Below, one piece after another: positions 37,900-49,310 of a DNA stretch of 64,000 bases (positions are counted from its first letter, which is position 1; each line of letters starts with the position of its first letter). The position numbers and the translations under genes were made by a program. Under the pieces are notes generated by a model that was not told the origin of the DNA, made no database searches, and saw only the letters and a program-made list of their open reading frames with translations. The stretch comes from Argentina anserina (taxonomy: Eukaryota > Streptophyta > Magnoliopsida > Rosales > Rosaceae), in contig NC_065878.1 in the NCBI RefSeq assembly GCF_933775445.1, forward strand, positions 13,217,395 to 13,281,394, read 5' to 3'.

Positions 37900-39310
37900 G
37901 CTGAGGAGGAACGAAACCGCCATTAGTTGGACTTTGGCGGATATCAAGGGAATCAGCCCTACTACATGTGTTCATCAGATACTATTGGAGGATGACGCAA
38001 AGCCAACACTTGATGCTCAAAGGAGATTCACCCACAAATGATAAAAATTGTGAAAGATGAGGTGATCAAGCTGCTCGATTGTGGAGTAATATACCTTATC
38101 TCAGATAGTTGGTAGATTTCACCAGTGCAGGTCGTGCCAAAGAAGAGTGGGGTCACTGTTGTGAAGAATGAGGCGAATGAGTTAGTACCCCAGAGGTTGG
38201 TGACTAGTCATAGGATGTGTATCGATTACAGAAAGCTGAATGTCACAACATGCAAGGATCACATGCCATTACCGTACATGGACCAGATGCTAGATAGATT
38301 AAATGTGCACGAGTTTTATTGTTTTCTAGATGGGTATAGTGGGTACAACCAAATATGTATTCACCCAGAGGATCAGAAGAAGACAACGTTTACATGTCCA
38401 TTCAACACTTTTACCTATCGACGCATGCCTTTTGGGTTGTGCAACACACCAGGTACATTTTAGCGTTGTTGCTTGCGATTTTCTCTGACTTTATCAAAAT
38501 ATCATTGAGGTCGTTATGGATGATTTTAGCGTTTATAGAAAAGACTTTGATACATGATTAGAGAACTTAGAGCTAATCTTGAAAAGGTGTGTAGAAACTA
38601 ACCTTGTGCTTAATTGAGAAAAATGTCATTTCATGGTCTATCAAGGGATAGTTTTAGGACATATTATATCCTCTAAGGGTATAAAGGTAGACAAGGCTAA
38701 GGTTGATATTGTGCATCACTTACCCTCTCCCACAACTATGAAGGAGGTTCGTTCTTTCCTTGGTTATGCAAAATTTTACAGGAGGTTCATCAAGGACTTT
38801 TCTGTGGTGGCTGGGCCTATGTGTACCCTGTTGTAGAAGGATGTGCCATTTTGGATGATGCATGTGAGCAAGCATTTGTGAGGTTGAAGGAGTTGTTGAC
38901 GAGTGCTCCCATTATTTGTTCTCCAGATTGGAGCCTGCCCTTCGAGTTAATGTGTGACGCTTCAGATTATGCAATTGGGACAGTTTTGGGCCAAAAAAAA
39001 TAAAAGAAACATGTAGTGATTTACTATGCTTCTCGGAATTTTAATGAAGCCCAGATAAATTACTCAACTACGGAAAAAGAGTTCTTGGCTGTAATTTTTA
39101 CTTTAGAAAAATTTCGATCATATCTGTTGCAATCTAAAGTAATTGTGTATTCTGATGATGTAGCCTTGAGATATTTGATGACTAAGAAGGACGTTAAAGC
39201 CAGGATGATCTGATGGATACTATTGATTCAAGAATTTGACCTAGAGATCCGAGACAAGAAGAGAAGTGAGAATGTAGTGGCTGGTCATTTAAGCAGGATT
39301 GTGCGAGATA
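37900..39310 (+). pseudogene. reverse transcriptase and RNase H of the Athila-like element
   Basis: RT motifs are readable: VPKKSG, RMCIDYRKLN, LDGYSGYNQI, FTYRRMPFGLCN, then a frame change after a TAG at 38461 and the catalytic VVMDDFSVY at about 38510-38540 in another frame. A GHIISSKGI-x-VD thumb block follows. RNase H runs at about 38870-39210 with CDASDYAIG, INYSTTEKEFLAV and a VYSDDVALRYL block where DH is usual. Stops at 38835, 39001 and 39211 break it. Confidence 0.88.
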
Positions 39311-39479
39311 AGGAAAGACAGCCACTACGAGAGACTTTCCCAGATGAGCAGCTCTTTGGGATAGAGGTAAGTGTGCCTTGGTATGCAGACATTGTCAATT
39401 ATTTAGTTACTAGGATTTTTCCTAATACACTTTCGCATGCTAATAAGGCTAAGTTAAAGAAAATGGCTAGACATTACAT

Positions 39480-40590
39480 TTGAGATGAATCGTATCTATG
39501 GAAATAATGTAGTGATCAAGTTATTAGGAGATGTGTCCCAGAAATGAGCATATGTCAATCCTTACTTTTTATCATAATGAGGCGTGTGGAGGTCACTTTG
39601 GACCTCGGAGAACAGCCATGAAGGTTTTGGAGTGTGGATTTCATTGGCCTACTATCTTTAAGGATGTAAAAAAAAATTGTATTTCTTGTTAAAGATGTCA
39701 GATGACCGGCAAGATTGGTATGAGGGATCAGATGCCCATTTCTCCTATTATCACTGTTGAATTTTTTGATGTTTGAGGTATTGCTTTTATGGGTATGTTT
39801 CCTTCATTTAGAGGTTTCTTGTATATCTTATTGGATGTTGATTATGTGTCAAAGTGGACTAATCTAAAGTGGTTGCAGGTTTCTTGAGAACTAACATCTT
39901 TTGTAGGTTTGGAGTTCCACGTGTTCTGATTAGCGATGGAGGTTCTCATTTTTGCAACCGGATAATAGAGGCATTGCTCAAGAAGTATGGAGTGACCCAC
40001 AAAGTTTTGACACCTTACCACCCTCAGACAAATGGAATGGCAGAAGTGTCCAACAGAGAGATCAAAGGAATTCTAGAGGAAATTGTAGGTCCGACAAGGA
40101 AGGATTAGAATGATCGCTTAGATGATACATTGTGGGCCTACAGGACAATGTACAAGACGCCAATTGGGATGTCACCCTTCAGATTGACGTATGGGAAGGC
40201 ATGCCACCTTCCAATGGAGTTAGAGCATAAGGCTTGGTGGGCGGTGAAGAAATTCAATATGAGCTTGGATGAAGCGGGCCTACACCAGAAATTGCAGCTG
40301 AATGAACTTGAGGATATTAGGAATGAGGCTTACGACGCTTCATGGATGTACAAGGAGAAAAGCCGAGCTTACCATGACAAAATGATAAGAGGAAAGAAGT
40401 TTCAAGTGGGGCAGAAAGTTTTGTTATTCCATTCGAGGCTTATGTTATTTTCAGGGAAACTTCGTTCACTTTGAGTTGGTCCATTTGTTGTTACTAATGT
40501 GTTTACTCATGGTGCAGTTGAGATACAAAGTAATAAAACAGGGAAGACATTCAAAGTAAATGGGCATCGACTTAAGCCCTAGTATGAACC
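39480..40590 (+). pseudogene. integrase of the Athila-like element
   Basis: The zinc-binding and DDE core are partly readable. At 39774-39785 the expected WGID of the core reads stop-G-I-A, so both the Trp codon and the first catalytic Asp are lost. The second Asp is present in VLISDGGSHF, and the Glu lies in the NGMAEVSNREIKGI block. A conserved [15 protein letters not shown] block and a tail follow without a chromodomain. Confidence 0.85.
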
Positions 40591-40594
40591 TTTT

Positions 40595-42350
40595 GAGGAA
40601 CACACGTATGAGGAAACAAGTTTGAGAGATGCGCGAAAGTGCGAGTGAGCATGGGAAGAGTCTAGGATGAGAGACTATAAAACTCAAGCGCTGTATGGGA
40701 GGTAACCCATTTCCACCGTATCTATGGAGGAGTTGTCTACGGGAGTTTGAATTTTCCAATCCCTCCACTTTTATGGTTGAATTGTATATGTTTGGATTTT
40801 GATCTTACTCTATGCTTGTGAATTATGTTCTTAGTTTTGAGCTTACATTGATGACAACGTAATTTTATAAATATGGGGTAGGGGTTGCAAGATCATTGAT
40901 TATTAAAAAAACGAATAATGAATAATGAAAGAAAAACGAAAAAAGTGTGTTTGTTTTATTGAGTCAGTTAGGTCTTAGGATGCCTCTAATGTTTAGGATG
41001 ATTATGTCTCTAAATGCATAGATGATGGTTTTGCATTCCATAAGAATTAAATTGTGAGTTTCATTGATAATTTGGATTTGGTATGAACATGTGAGTTATG
41101 GATTGATTATGATATGACATACATGTTTGGTTAGTTTTAGTCCATAACAACCAGTGAGTTTTTGAGCCTATATGTACTTTCTTCATGAGATATAATAAGA
41201 AATTTCGTGGTGTTTTTTAACCTCATTATTCTTGCATATTTAATGACTATGTGCCATACCTTTTAATTGACTCTAGAATTTACTATTACTCGCTTTTGTG
41301 ATTGTTGAAACTTTTAAGTCATAAAATGTTCTAACTTTGAAAGAGATTTATGAATCATTTCTAAGAATACCACCACTTTAGCCAAACAACCATGTGTTCA
41401 TATATGTGTCATGTTTGAGACCCTTAGTTGAACCACATTTGAGCATACATTGAGTCTTTTCTTCATTACCTATATTATATACATGCTTAATACAATAACT
41501 TCTAGCTTATCCTATAGACTTGGCAGAACTCTTTTTAAGATGATGTATGAAATAAGTGTGGGGTGGAAGACATATGAAAAAAATCAAAATCTTTTAAGCA
41601 AAGTGACGAAAAAAATGAAGGAAATTGAAAAATATATATATTATATTGTCTTTTGTTTGTGATTTGGAGTTGAGTTGTAATTGAAAGTCTAAAAATGTTC
41701 ATTTTACCTTTGTCCATTTTCACTTTGTGTATAAAATGATGATTGGACCCAATTTGTTAATATTTGACCCTTAATTGTGTTGGTGTCATAAGGGTTTTTA
41801 GTCTGCTAAGTCTATATGATGATCTTTGTGATTCCTTGATATTCCATACTTTTAGCTAAAGCCTAAACACTAACATTGTATAATGATCCTAATTATTCTT
41901 AAAATGAGCAAATTTTGGTTTATAGAGATAATCACAAGAGTTGAACATATGGTTTTGGTCCATTTGTGCACTTAGTTTTCAAATGAGGTTTTACAAAAAA
42001 TATTCACAAAATGCTTTCATTTGATGAAATATGCAAGTTATTTGTTACCTTACTATATATTCTCTTGCATATACTTATGTGTGAATTATAGCCATAAAAA
42101 AGAAGAGACTATGCCTTGTGAGGAGGATTGGATTGACTAAACATGTTAAGTGTTTATTGTCTCGTTTCTGACTTATTCATACCATGAAGCATGTTTATGA
42201 AGCTTGGAATTTATGTGCTTACATTCAAATGCTTAAATTCGAAAACTATGTGTTATGAGATTTTGAGACAATCATTTAGGGGCAATAGTGTTTTATAAAG
42301 TTTTTGTTTTATTTTGCTAAGGGACTAGCAAAAGCCAAGTGTGGGGTAGT
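40595..42350 (+). other. 3' non-coding region and polypurine tract of the Athila-like element
   Basis: About 1.75 kb between integrase and 3' LTR has no ORF with an envelope-like product. It ends in AAGTGTGGGGTAGT immediately before the LTR, the expected position of the polypurine tract. Confidence 0.6.
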
Positions 42351-42659
42351 TGATAGGAGCACTTTGTGCGACATTCTTAACATGTTTTTACCTCCATTTG
42401 TACTTTGATTAACCCTTATTGTTATAATTTCGAGTCATTGAGTCGTTGTAGAAGTCTTCGGTGGCATTGATGGCATTTTTGTGCTTAAACGAGTTGAAAA
42501 CGCAGAATTGTCTAGAGTTCCCTTCAAACCCCCCATTATTTGTTAACACAAAAAGTTTAGAGTTTCATTCAATTCTCCGGACTGAACGATCCCTGCTTAT
42601 TCTATACGAACGATGACATTTTACATGATTTATTATAGATGTCTTAGAACGCTCTATCA
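42351..42659 (+). repeat. internally deleted 3' LTR of the Athila-like element
   Basis: 309 bp beginning TGATAGGAGCACTTTG and ending TATCA. It matches about 32043-32205 and about 33822-33954 of the 5' LTR but lacks roughly 1.6 kb between them; the junction is near 42523. Confidence 0.88.
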
Positions 42660-43015
42660 TGACCACGCACGATAGGTAACAAAAATTAAGTGATTTCAGA
42701 TATGCAAACAATTTTCGGCGTTTGCATCTTTGTAATTGGTCATCCCGTAGAGCTTATTAGTGGTGTTTTCGGTTTACCGGAAATTACGATCAAACGAGGT
42801 TCGAATTGGATGAAATTTTACAAGGTCACTAAATATAAATACCAATCACATTGGTTGATGTCAATTAATCCCGAGAAGTTTCATTCATATAATCACTTCA
42901 TAATGCGGTAGTTTTATTTTAAACATAGTATAAAAAGTTATGATACATTAGTGGACACTTCGGCGATTGACAATTCCGGTTCTAAATACGGTCAATTGAC
43001 ACCAGCAAATGTGAT

Positions 43016-43060
<45 letters not shown>

Positions 43061-43440
43061 AAAACCTCGTAAAAATTTCGTCCGTTTTAGATATAGTTTG
43101 ATCATTCATACCTACGGTTAAGAGGCATTTTGACATATTTAAATCTCATTGACCGAGGCTTTTTAAAATGAGTTTCCTTGGTGCAACTGTGCACGATTTG
43201 TGACAAAAATTAGATGATTTTAAATATGCAAACGGCTTTCGATGTTCGCATCGTGGCAATGGGTTCTCTTTTTGGGTATATTAGTGGTGTTTTCGGTTTA
43301 TCCCGAAATTCTGACGGTTAGACGAGGTTTGAATTAGATGAAATTTTAATAGGGTCCCTAAATATTACTACCGATAACATCAGTTGTGTCGATTAATATC
43401 GAGAAGTTTACTTCATATAGTTGTTTTTCATAATGCTATA
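42660..43440 (+). repeat. tandem array of ~490-bp monomers, right part
   Basis: Continues the array interrupted at 32042. The marker block recurs at about 42705 and 43229. The monomer at 42705 has a (TA)20-like expansion at 43017-43058 which lengthens it to about 524 bp. Confidence 0.8.
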
Positions 43441-43589
43441 ATTTTATTTTAAATCTAGTATAAAGTTATAATATAAGAAATATAAATTTTTAAATATAGT
43501 ATTTGACATATATAATATTTTATGTATAATTATTACAAAAAAACATATAATTGATATGTATAATTATATTATATGCATGTATAATATTT

Positions 43590-43680
43590 TATTACTTGAC
43601 AGACTTTTACAGGCCGGTCCTTGCGGGCGTTTAGTGAGCCGGACCCATGGGTCTTGTGGACTTTCACACCTCTAAACTAA
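43590..43680. repeat. GC-rich, hAT-terminus-like repeat flanking the tandem array (right)
   Basis: Contains ACAGGCCGGTCCTTGCGGGC and ends CACACCTCTA, roughly inverted relative to the block at 30608. It may be the opposite end of one large hAT-like element, but the match is weak. Confidence 0.3.
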
Positions 43681-43862
43681 GTCTAACCCTCTACCCACGG
43701 AAGCGGGCTTTCTCGCAGACTATGCCATGTAAAAGCCCATCGGGTTTGCATGTCTCTGCAGGCTTTCTGGATCCGCTGGTTAATTAATAAGGTCTAACTA
43801 TATGCATCCTATTAGCTCTATTCTCTTTAATAATCCTTTATTATTGCTCCAATCTTATTACC

Positions 43863-43906
43863 AAATTGTTTCTATCATGCCCATAAATTGTTTCTATCAT
43901 GCCCAT
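43863..43906 (+). repeat. perfect 22-bp tandem duplication
   Basis: A 22-bp unit beginning AAATTGTTTCTATCATG occurs twice without mismatch, a recent slippage-type duplication upstream of RBX1 copy 2. Confidence 0.95.
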
Positions 43907-44102
43907 CTGAATGAAACTCATAACATTTACCCAGTTTGAGGGGATCAATTACCGTATCAACAATGCCCCAATTCCAGTTTAGGATGGGAACATAATGTTG
44001 TCACAATGTGCTCATATTATTTACACATTCCAAAATAGGAAAGAAAGATCAGAAAAATCTAAGAAAACGCCCTTTGTATTTAGTAAAACTAAAAATTAAA
44101 CA

Positions 44103-44110
44103 TATAAAAC
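44103..44110 (+). promoter_or_regulatory. TATA-box candidate for RBX1 copy 2
   Basis: TATAAAAC lies about 290 bp before the start codon, followed by a CT-rich leader. A leader intron at about 44264-44375 is suggested by TCG|GTACTT and an ATCTCAG acceptor. Confidence 0.4.
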
Positions 44111-44396
44111 CCGACCCGATCTTAGTGCCAAAGCTCCATTCACCCGTCTCTGTTTCCCAATTTGACGCTCTCTCCTTTCTTTCTCTCCGTTCCTCTCAAA
44201 ATCAAAGGTCTCCTTCTTCCTTCTTCTCACTCCCATCAAACCCTAATTCCTCCTCCCTAATCGGTACTTCTGTTTCTCTGTTCCTTTTTGTCTTTGATTG
44301 TTGAAATTAATAGAAGGATCATCTTTCTGGTTCCGCTTTCTGTAATTTTGGTGGTTGTGAACTGATTTATCTCAGCTAATTTTTGAAGCTAAATCC

Positions 44397-45763
<1,367 letters not shown>

Positions 45764-46800
45764 GATCTTTCATCTGGTGCGGTGTTGGGACTTTCTTTGC
45801 ACATCGTCAAGTTTCACCTCTGTGGCAAACTATGCTTGGACGATTTTAAGGATGGTCTTATAACTTTTGTCTATCCTTCTTTTTATATGTAATCTGGTCC
45901 TTTATGGAGTTGTTTGTACTGGAAGCCGTATATTTTTGCTGTGCATTTAGCTGGGCATTGTCTGGATTGTGAATTTTCTATTGTCTATGGTCAACTTCAT
46001 GGCGTTCTTTATGAATGAAGTTATAAATATTCATCCATATTGAGTTTGGCTTCTTTTAGATGTCATTGGTTTACCCTATAGTAGTATACTGAAGGGATGC
46101 TTGTCCAGTACTTAGCCAATCGTGGCAAGCCTGGTGACTGCAAATTGCAGTTTATAAAGAGATGTTTCCGGTTCAGAATCAGATCTAAGAGAAATAGGCC
46201 TAGGGATTGTGTTCCAAATTCTAATCAGAATATCTTTGTGCCTATCATTTATAGGACTTGTGCCACCGTCCCCATGTTTGAGAGTATCATTGTTTTTGTG
46301 CGACATTTTGAGAGTTGAATTGAAAATTTGAGATCGTCATTACAGAGCCCCAACACAATGCTTTCTCCAATGTTATTAATCACTTCTCAAGAAGTTTTTG
46401 AGTAAAGGAGCATTATGCTTTGCTCCAAAATTACAATATGTTAGCAAATCATGCTCTCCTAAATGTTATTGACTATTGTAATGTTTGGAGCTACGTTTGA
46501 CTAGTTGAGCAGCAGAACTTGTAAGAACAGAGCTTCCTACAATTGATCAACTACTCCTCCAATCTGAAGTCGATTAAAAGTAAAAGGATTTTGACAGTGA
46601 ATTTCTATAACTCTCCAAGCGTTCAGCCTAGAAAAACCACTGACCAGGAAACACAATCCGATGTTGTGAGCAGTTGATTACATTAGCATTAAGCAGATGG
46701 GGACAGTCAACAAACATTGTTTGTTCTACAATTTTGCCAGAAGATCCAACAGTGGAGGAGGCAGTGATTTCCCTATTAATCTTAATTTTGTTCTCTAAAT
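45764..46800. other. intergenic DNA after RBX1 copy 2
   Basis: RBX1 3' UTR followed by DNA without a supported gene on either strand. Confidence 0.4.
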
Positions 46801-46819
46801 GTGAACTACCATCCCTCTG

Positions 46820-46925
46820 AAACTTCCACAAAGGGTGCTTGAATTCTAGCCACATCTATAGGACAGCATCCATTTTCTTTCAGAAGAATATAGAATCCAA
46901 GTTGCTGATGGCAGGAAACGAGTTC
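46820..46925 (-). pseudogene. relic mTERF gene fragment
   Basis: The stretch 46840-46905 aligns by eye with 47466-47528 inside the intact mTERF gene (shared CTAGCCACATCT and TTCAGAAGAA blocks). Its minus-strand reading LLKENGCCPIDVAR corresponds to LLNKMGWQPADVAR of the intact protein. The surrounding sequence has lost recognisable mTERF structure. It looks like the remains of a tandem duplicate. Confidence 0.5.
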
Positions 46926-47237
46926 CCACAGGACAAACTTCAATGTTTCAGAAGACATAATAGAGATGGCAATATAGAGTATAGACTGAAATTCCTTGAC
47001 TTTGAACAATCTAAATCAAAATGTCTTCATGTCAGTCATAGGAGTATGAGTTTATCTCAGTTTTAACTGCAAATAATAGATGGCTAACTCCAGCTATCAC
47101 TTCAAAGAAAACAGTACTTTGCAAGGGGGAGAATGGTAAAAGATTACAGAAGTGCATGAGTGGTAAACTGATAGGCACTTCTAATAATCCAGTTCATGAA
47201 CAAATTACAAATGATCCACTCTAGCTCTCTCCTCAAT

Positions 47238-48434
47238 TTATAAGCCGAGTTCTGCAAGACCTGTTTTGCCTTGATAGATGCTCAACAGTTCAGGCACTTG
47301 CTCTTGATATTTGCACACAAAATTATCCAACAAGCACTTCTCACTTTTCTTCAGAATATTTACTAAGGAAAAGCCTTCCTTTGTTATCAAGCCCTTCACC
47401 AGGAGAACTCTAATAACTGAACATGTAGGTATGATCCGCCTCTCCAAACTATAACTCAAAACATATGAATTTCTAGCCACATCTGCAGGCTGCCACCCCA
47501 TTTTATTCAGAAGAAAATCCATTTTGCTCGAAAGAATGTTCTCAGACAAGGTCATAAACAAGGGATTCGTTCTAAATGCCAGCATGAAATCATCTTCAGT
47601 CCATCCCCATCCCTTAAAAACTCGCATTTTTTGCTCCCGCTTTGATGCATCCACCATAGAAGTCACAACCAATGCTTTCATGAATATCGAAGATGATGAA
47701 GGTTCGATCCCCATACTCATGAGCTTGCTGGCATCTTCCTTGAAACCCTCGGGTTTACGGCACATCATGAAAGGATGCCAGGTCAGATAAACAGAGATTG
47801 CTGATTCCGGCACTCCAAGCTTCCCTCTCAAAAATGCAACATTAGACACAAGATTTCTTTCAAACACCCCTGACACTGTCCATCTTGAGGTCCTAAAGAA
47901 TGTAGCAACCCTGTGATCCTCACCAACTATACTCTTGATCAGATGATAAGAAGGAATGATACATTTCTCTAAGCTCCGTGTCAACATAATGGGATTGCTA
48001 AAGAGGGCCTTGGCAAGGTCATTGCCTGAAAGGCCAATAGAAACTAAGAACTCAAGTTTGGGCAAAAGGTTTTCAGGACTGCGCAAGAGCAGCCTTGGCA
48101 GTTTCTTAACAAGCACTTGGACTTGGGCATCACTGAGTCCGTAATCTCTGAAAAGCTTAATAACTGAGTCGGGTCGCTCTCGGGTTTCAAAGTGCACCCT
48201 CTCTGACACATGGAGAGCGATTTCTGGGGACATCCCAAATGAGTTTCTAAGGTATGAAACTGTAAAAGAGCTTCCTTTATCTTCTTGATTTGGTTTATCA
48301 TTTTCAGAACCCAGTAATGATTTTGATGAATATGAAAGTGGGTTTCGAGATGAATGCAAATAGGTTACTGAATTAACGGAAATGCTACGACTTGGAAGAA
48401 GCAATTGCAATCTCTTAGAGCATAGGCTAAACAT
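47238..48434 (-). CDS. mTERF-family protein, organellar
   Basis: Mitochondrial/plastid transcription-termination-factor family; members bind organellar nucleic acid and affect transcription, splicing or translation. The intronless ORF encodes 398 aa. Residues 1 to about 45 are Ser/Arg/Leu-rich and lack acidic residues, like an organellar targeting peptide. From about residue 85 come repeated ~30-residue mTERF helical motifs, recognisable from the recurring P-x-LL-x-S/LF-x-NP-x-LT-x-S pattern (KLPRLLLRSPENLLPKL; LFSNPIMLTRSLE; FRTNPLFMTLSEN; SYVLSYSLERRI). This fits the large, mostly intronless plant mTERF subgroup that occurs in clusters, and a relic copy lies next to it. Which organelle and which target cannot be said. 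Confidence 0.9.
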   Translation of the reverse strand: MFSLCSKRLQLLLPSRSISVNSVTYLHSSRNPLSYSSKSLLGSENDKPNQEDKGSSFTVSYLRNSFGMSPEIALHVSERVHFETRERPDSVIKLFRDYGLSDAQVQVLVKKLPRLLLRSPENLLPKLEFLVSIGLSGNDLAKALFSNPIMLTRSLEKCIIPSYHLIKSIVGEDHRVATFFRTSRWTVSGVFERNLVSNVAFLRGKLGVPESAISVYLTWHPFMMCRKPEGFKEDASKLMSMGIEPSSSSIFMKALVVTSMVDASKREQKMRVFKGWGWTEDDFMLAFRTNPLFMTLSENILSSKMDFLLNKMGWQPADVARNSYVLSYSLERRIIPTCSVIRVLLVKGLITKEGFSLVNILKKSEKCLLDNFVCKYQEQVPELLSIYQGKTGLAELGL

Positions 48435-49310
48435 AATTGAAGCAAATGATAATTGAGAGATACTTGGGGCAATCAGAAAGGACTCACCAAATCAACCAGC
48501 CTTTGGATTTTGATGTTTTGCTCGCTTGCTTGGTCAATTTTGGGATTCAGGGTTTAGGGTTTTGGCTCCTCCACTAACCAAAGCAGCAGGGTGAATTCTG
48601 AGAAAGTGAACTGTTGCTTCCTTATATTGAAAAAACTTCCTATGTTTTTTTTTGTTTGTTTTGTTTTGTTTTTTTGTTTTTAAGGCTGCCACCCCATTTT
48701 CAACATGAAATCATCTTCTATTTCTTACAAGTTATGAGGAAAATTCTTGTTTCTCTTTCTCTCTAGTCTATACTAGTTCTTTGATTCTTCTACTAGTCAC
48801 ATAACTGATAATCCCATCAACCTTATCTCCATCACCAAAGTGGGTGGCACTTCATTGTATACAGATAAAAGTGTTATGCTTGAAGAAATGTTTCTTACAG
48901 AAACAGGTGCTGGGCTAATTCAAAAGAGATGCTTTTCTTCTAATGCCAGTGTAAAGAAAGGGTTACATACTTATATTGAATCATTTGAACAAAACAAAAC
49001 TACAGCTATAATTGGAATGGTCTCCATTTTCTTATAATTGAATTTCACATAATTAAGCTACAGATTTCCTAGTAGTTCTTCCAAACTACCAGGATATTAC
49101 CCTTGCCTTTAGACCTCCTATAGAACAGCTCAGACAATAGACTCCTCGCTTCCCATGCGGCCATGCCATACTGTATAAGGTTATTTGCAGGAAATCATGA
49201 GGATCATGCAGTCCTAGAATTAAATGAAATAGCGCGGAAAATATAAGATCATTTTAGAACAGATATGACAAAGAATTGGAAGAAAATAAAAGCACACCTC
49301 TTATTTAGCT
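48435..49310. other. intergenic DNA between mTERF and LRR kinase genes
   Basis: Contains the mTERF upstream region with a T-rich run at 48645-48680 and the 3' flank of the LRR kinase. Only short ORFs. Confidence 0.4.

Larger units (their letters stand above)
32043..42659 (+). mobile_element. Ty3/gypsy LTR retrotransposon, Athila/Tat-like, decayed
   Basis: A 10,617-bp element starting TGATAGGAGC and ending TATCA, flanked by an exact 5-bp duplication TGACC at 32038-32042 and 42660-42664. Order: 5' LTR, primer-binding site, gag, protease, reverse transcriptase, RNase H, integrase, long non-coding tail, purine-rich tract and a shortened 3' LTR. The RNase H-before-integrase order defines Ty3/gypsy. 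The gag type, lack of a chromodomain and the primer site TGGCGTCGTTGCCGGG point to the Athila/Tat group. Every gene is broken by stops or frame shifts, and several catalytic residues are lost, so it cannot move by itself. Confidence 0.93.

Noticed and set aside
40595..42350. Envelope-like third ORF of the Athila-type element
   Set aside because: No open frame longer than about 100 codons and no transmembrane or coiled-coil product; treated as non-coding tail.
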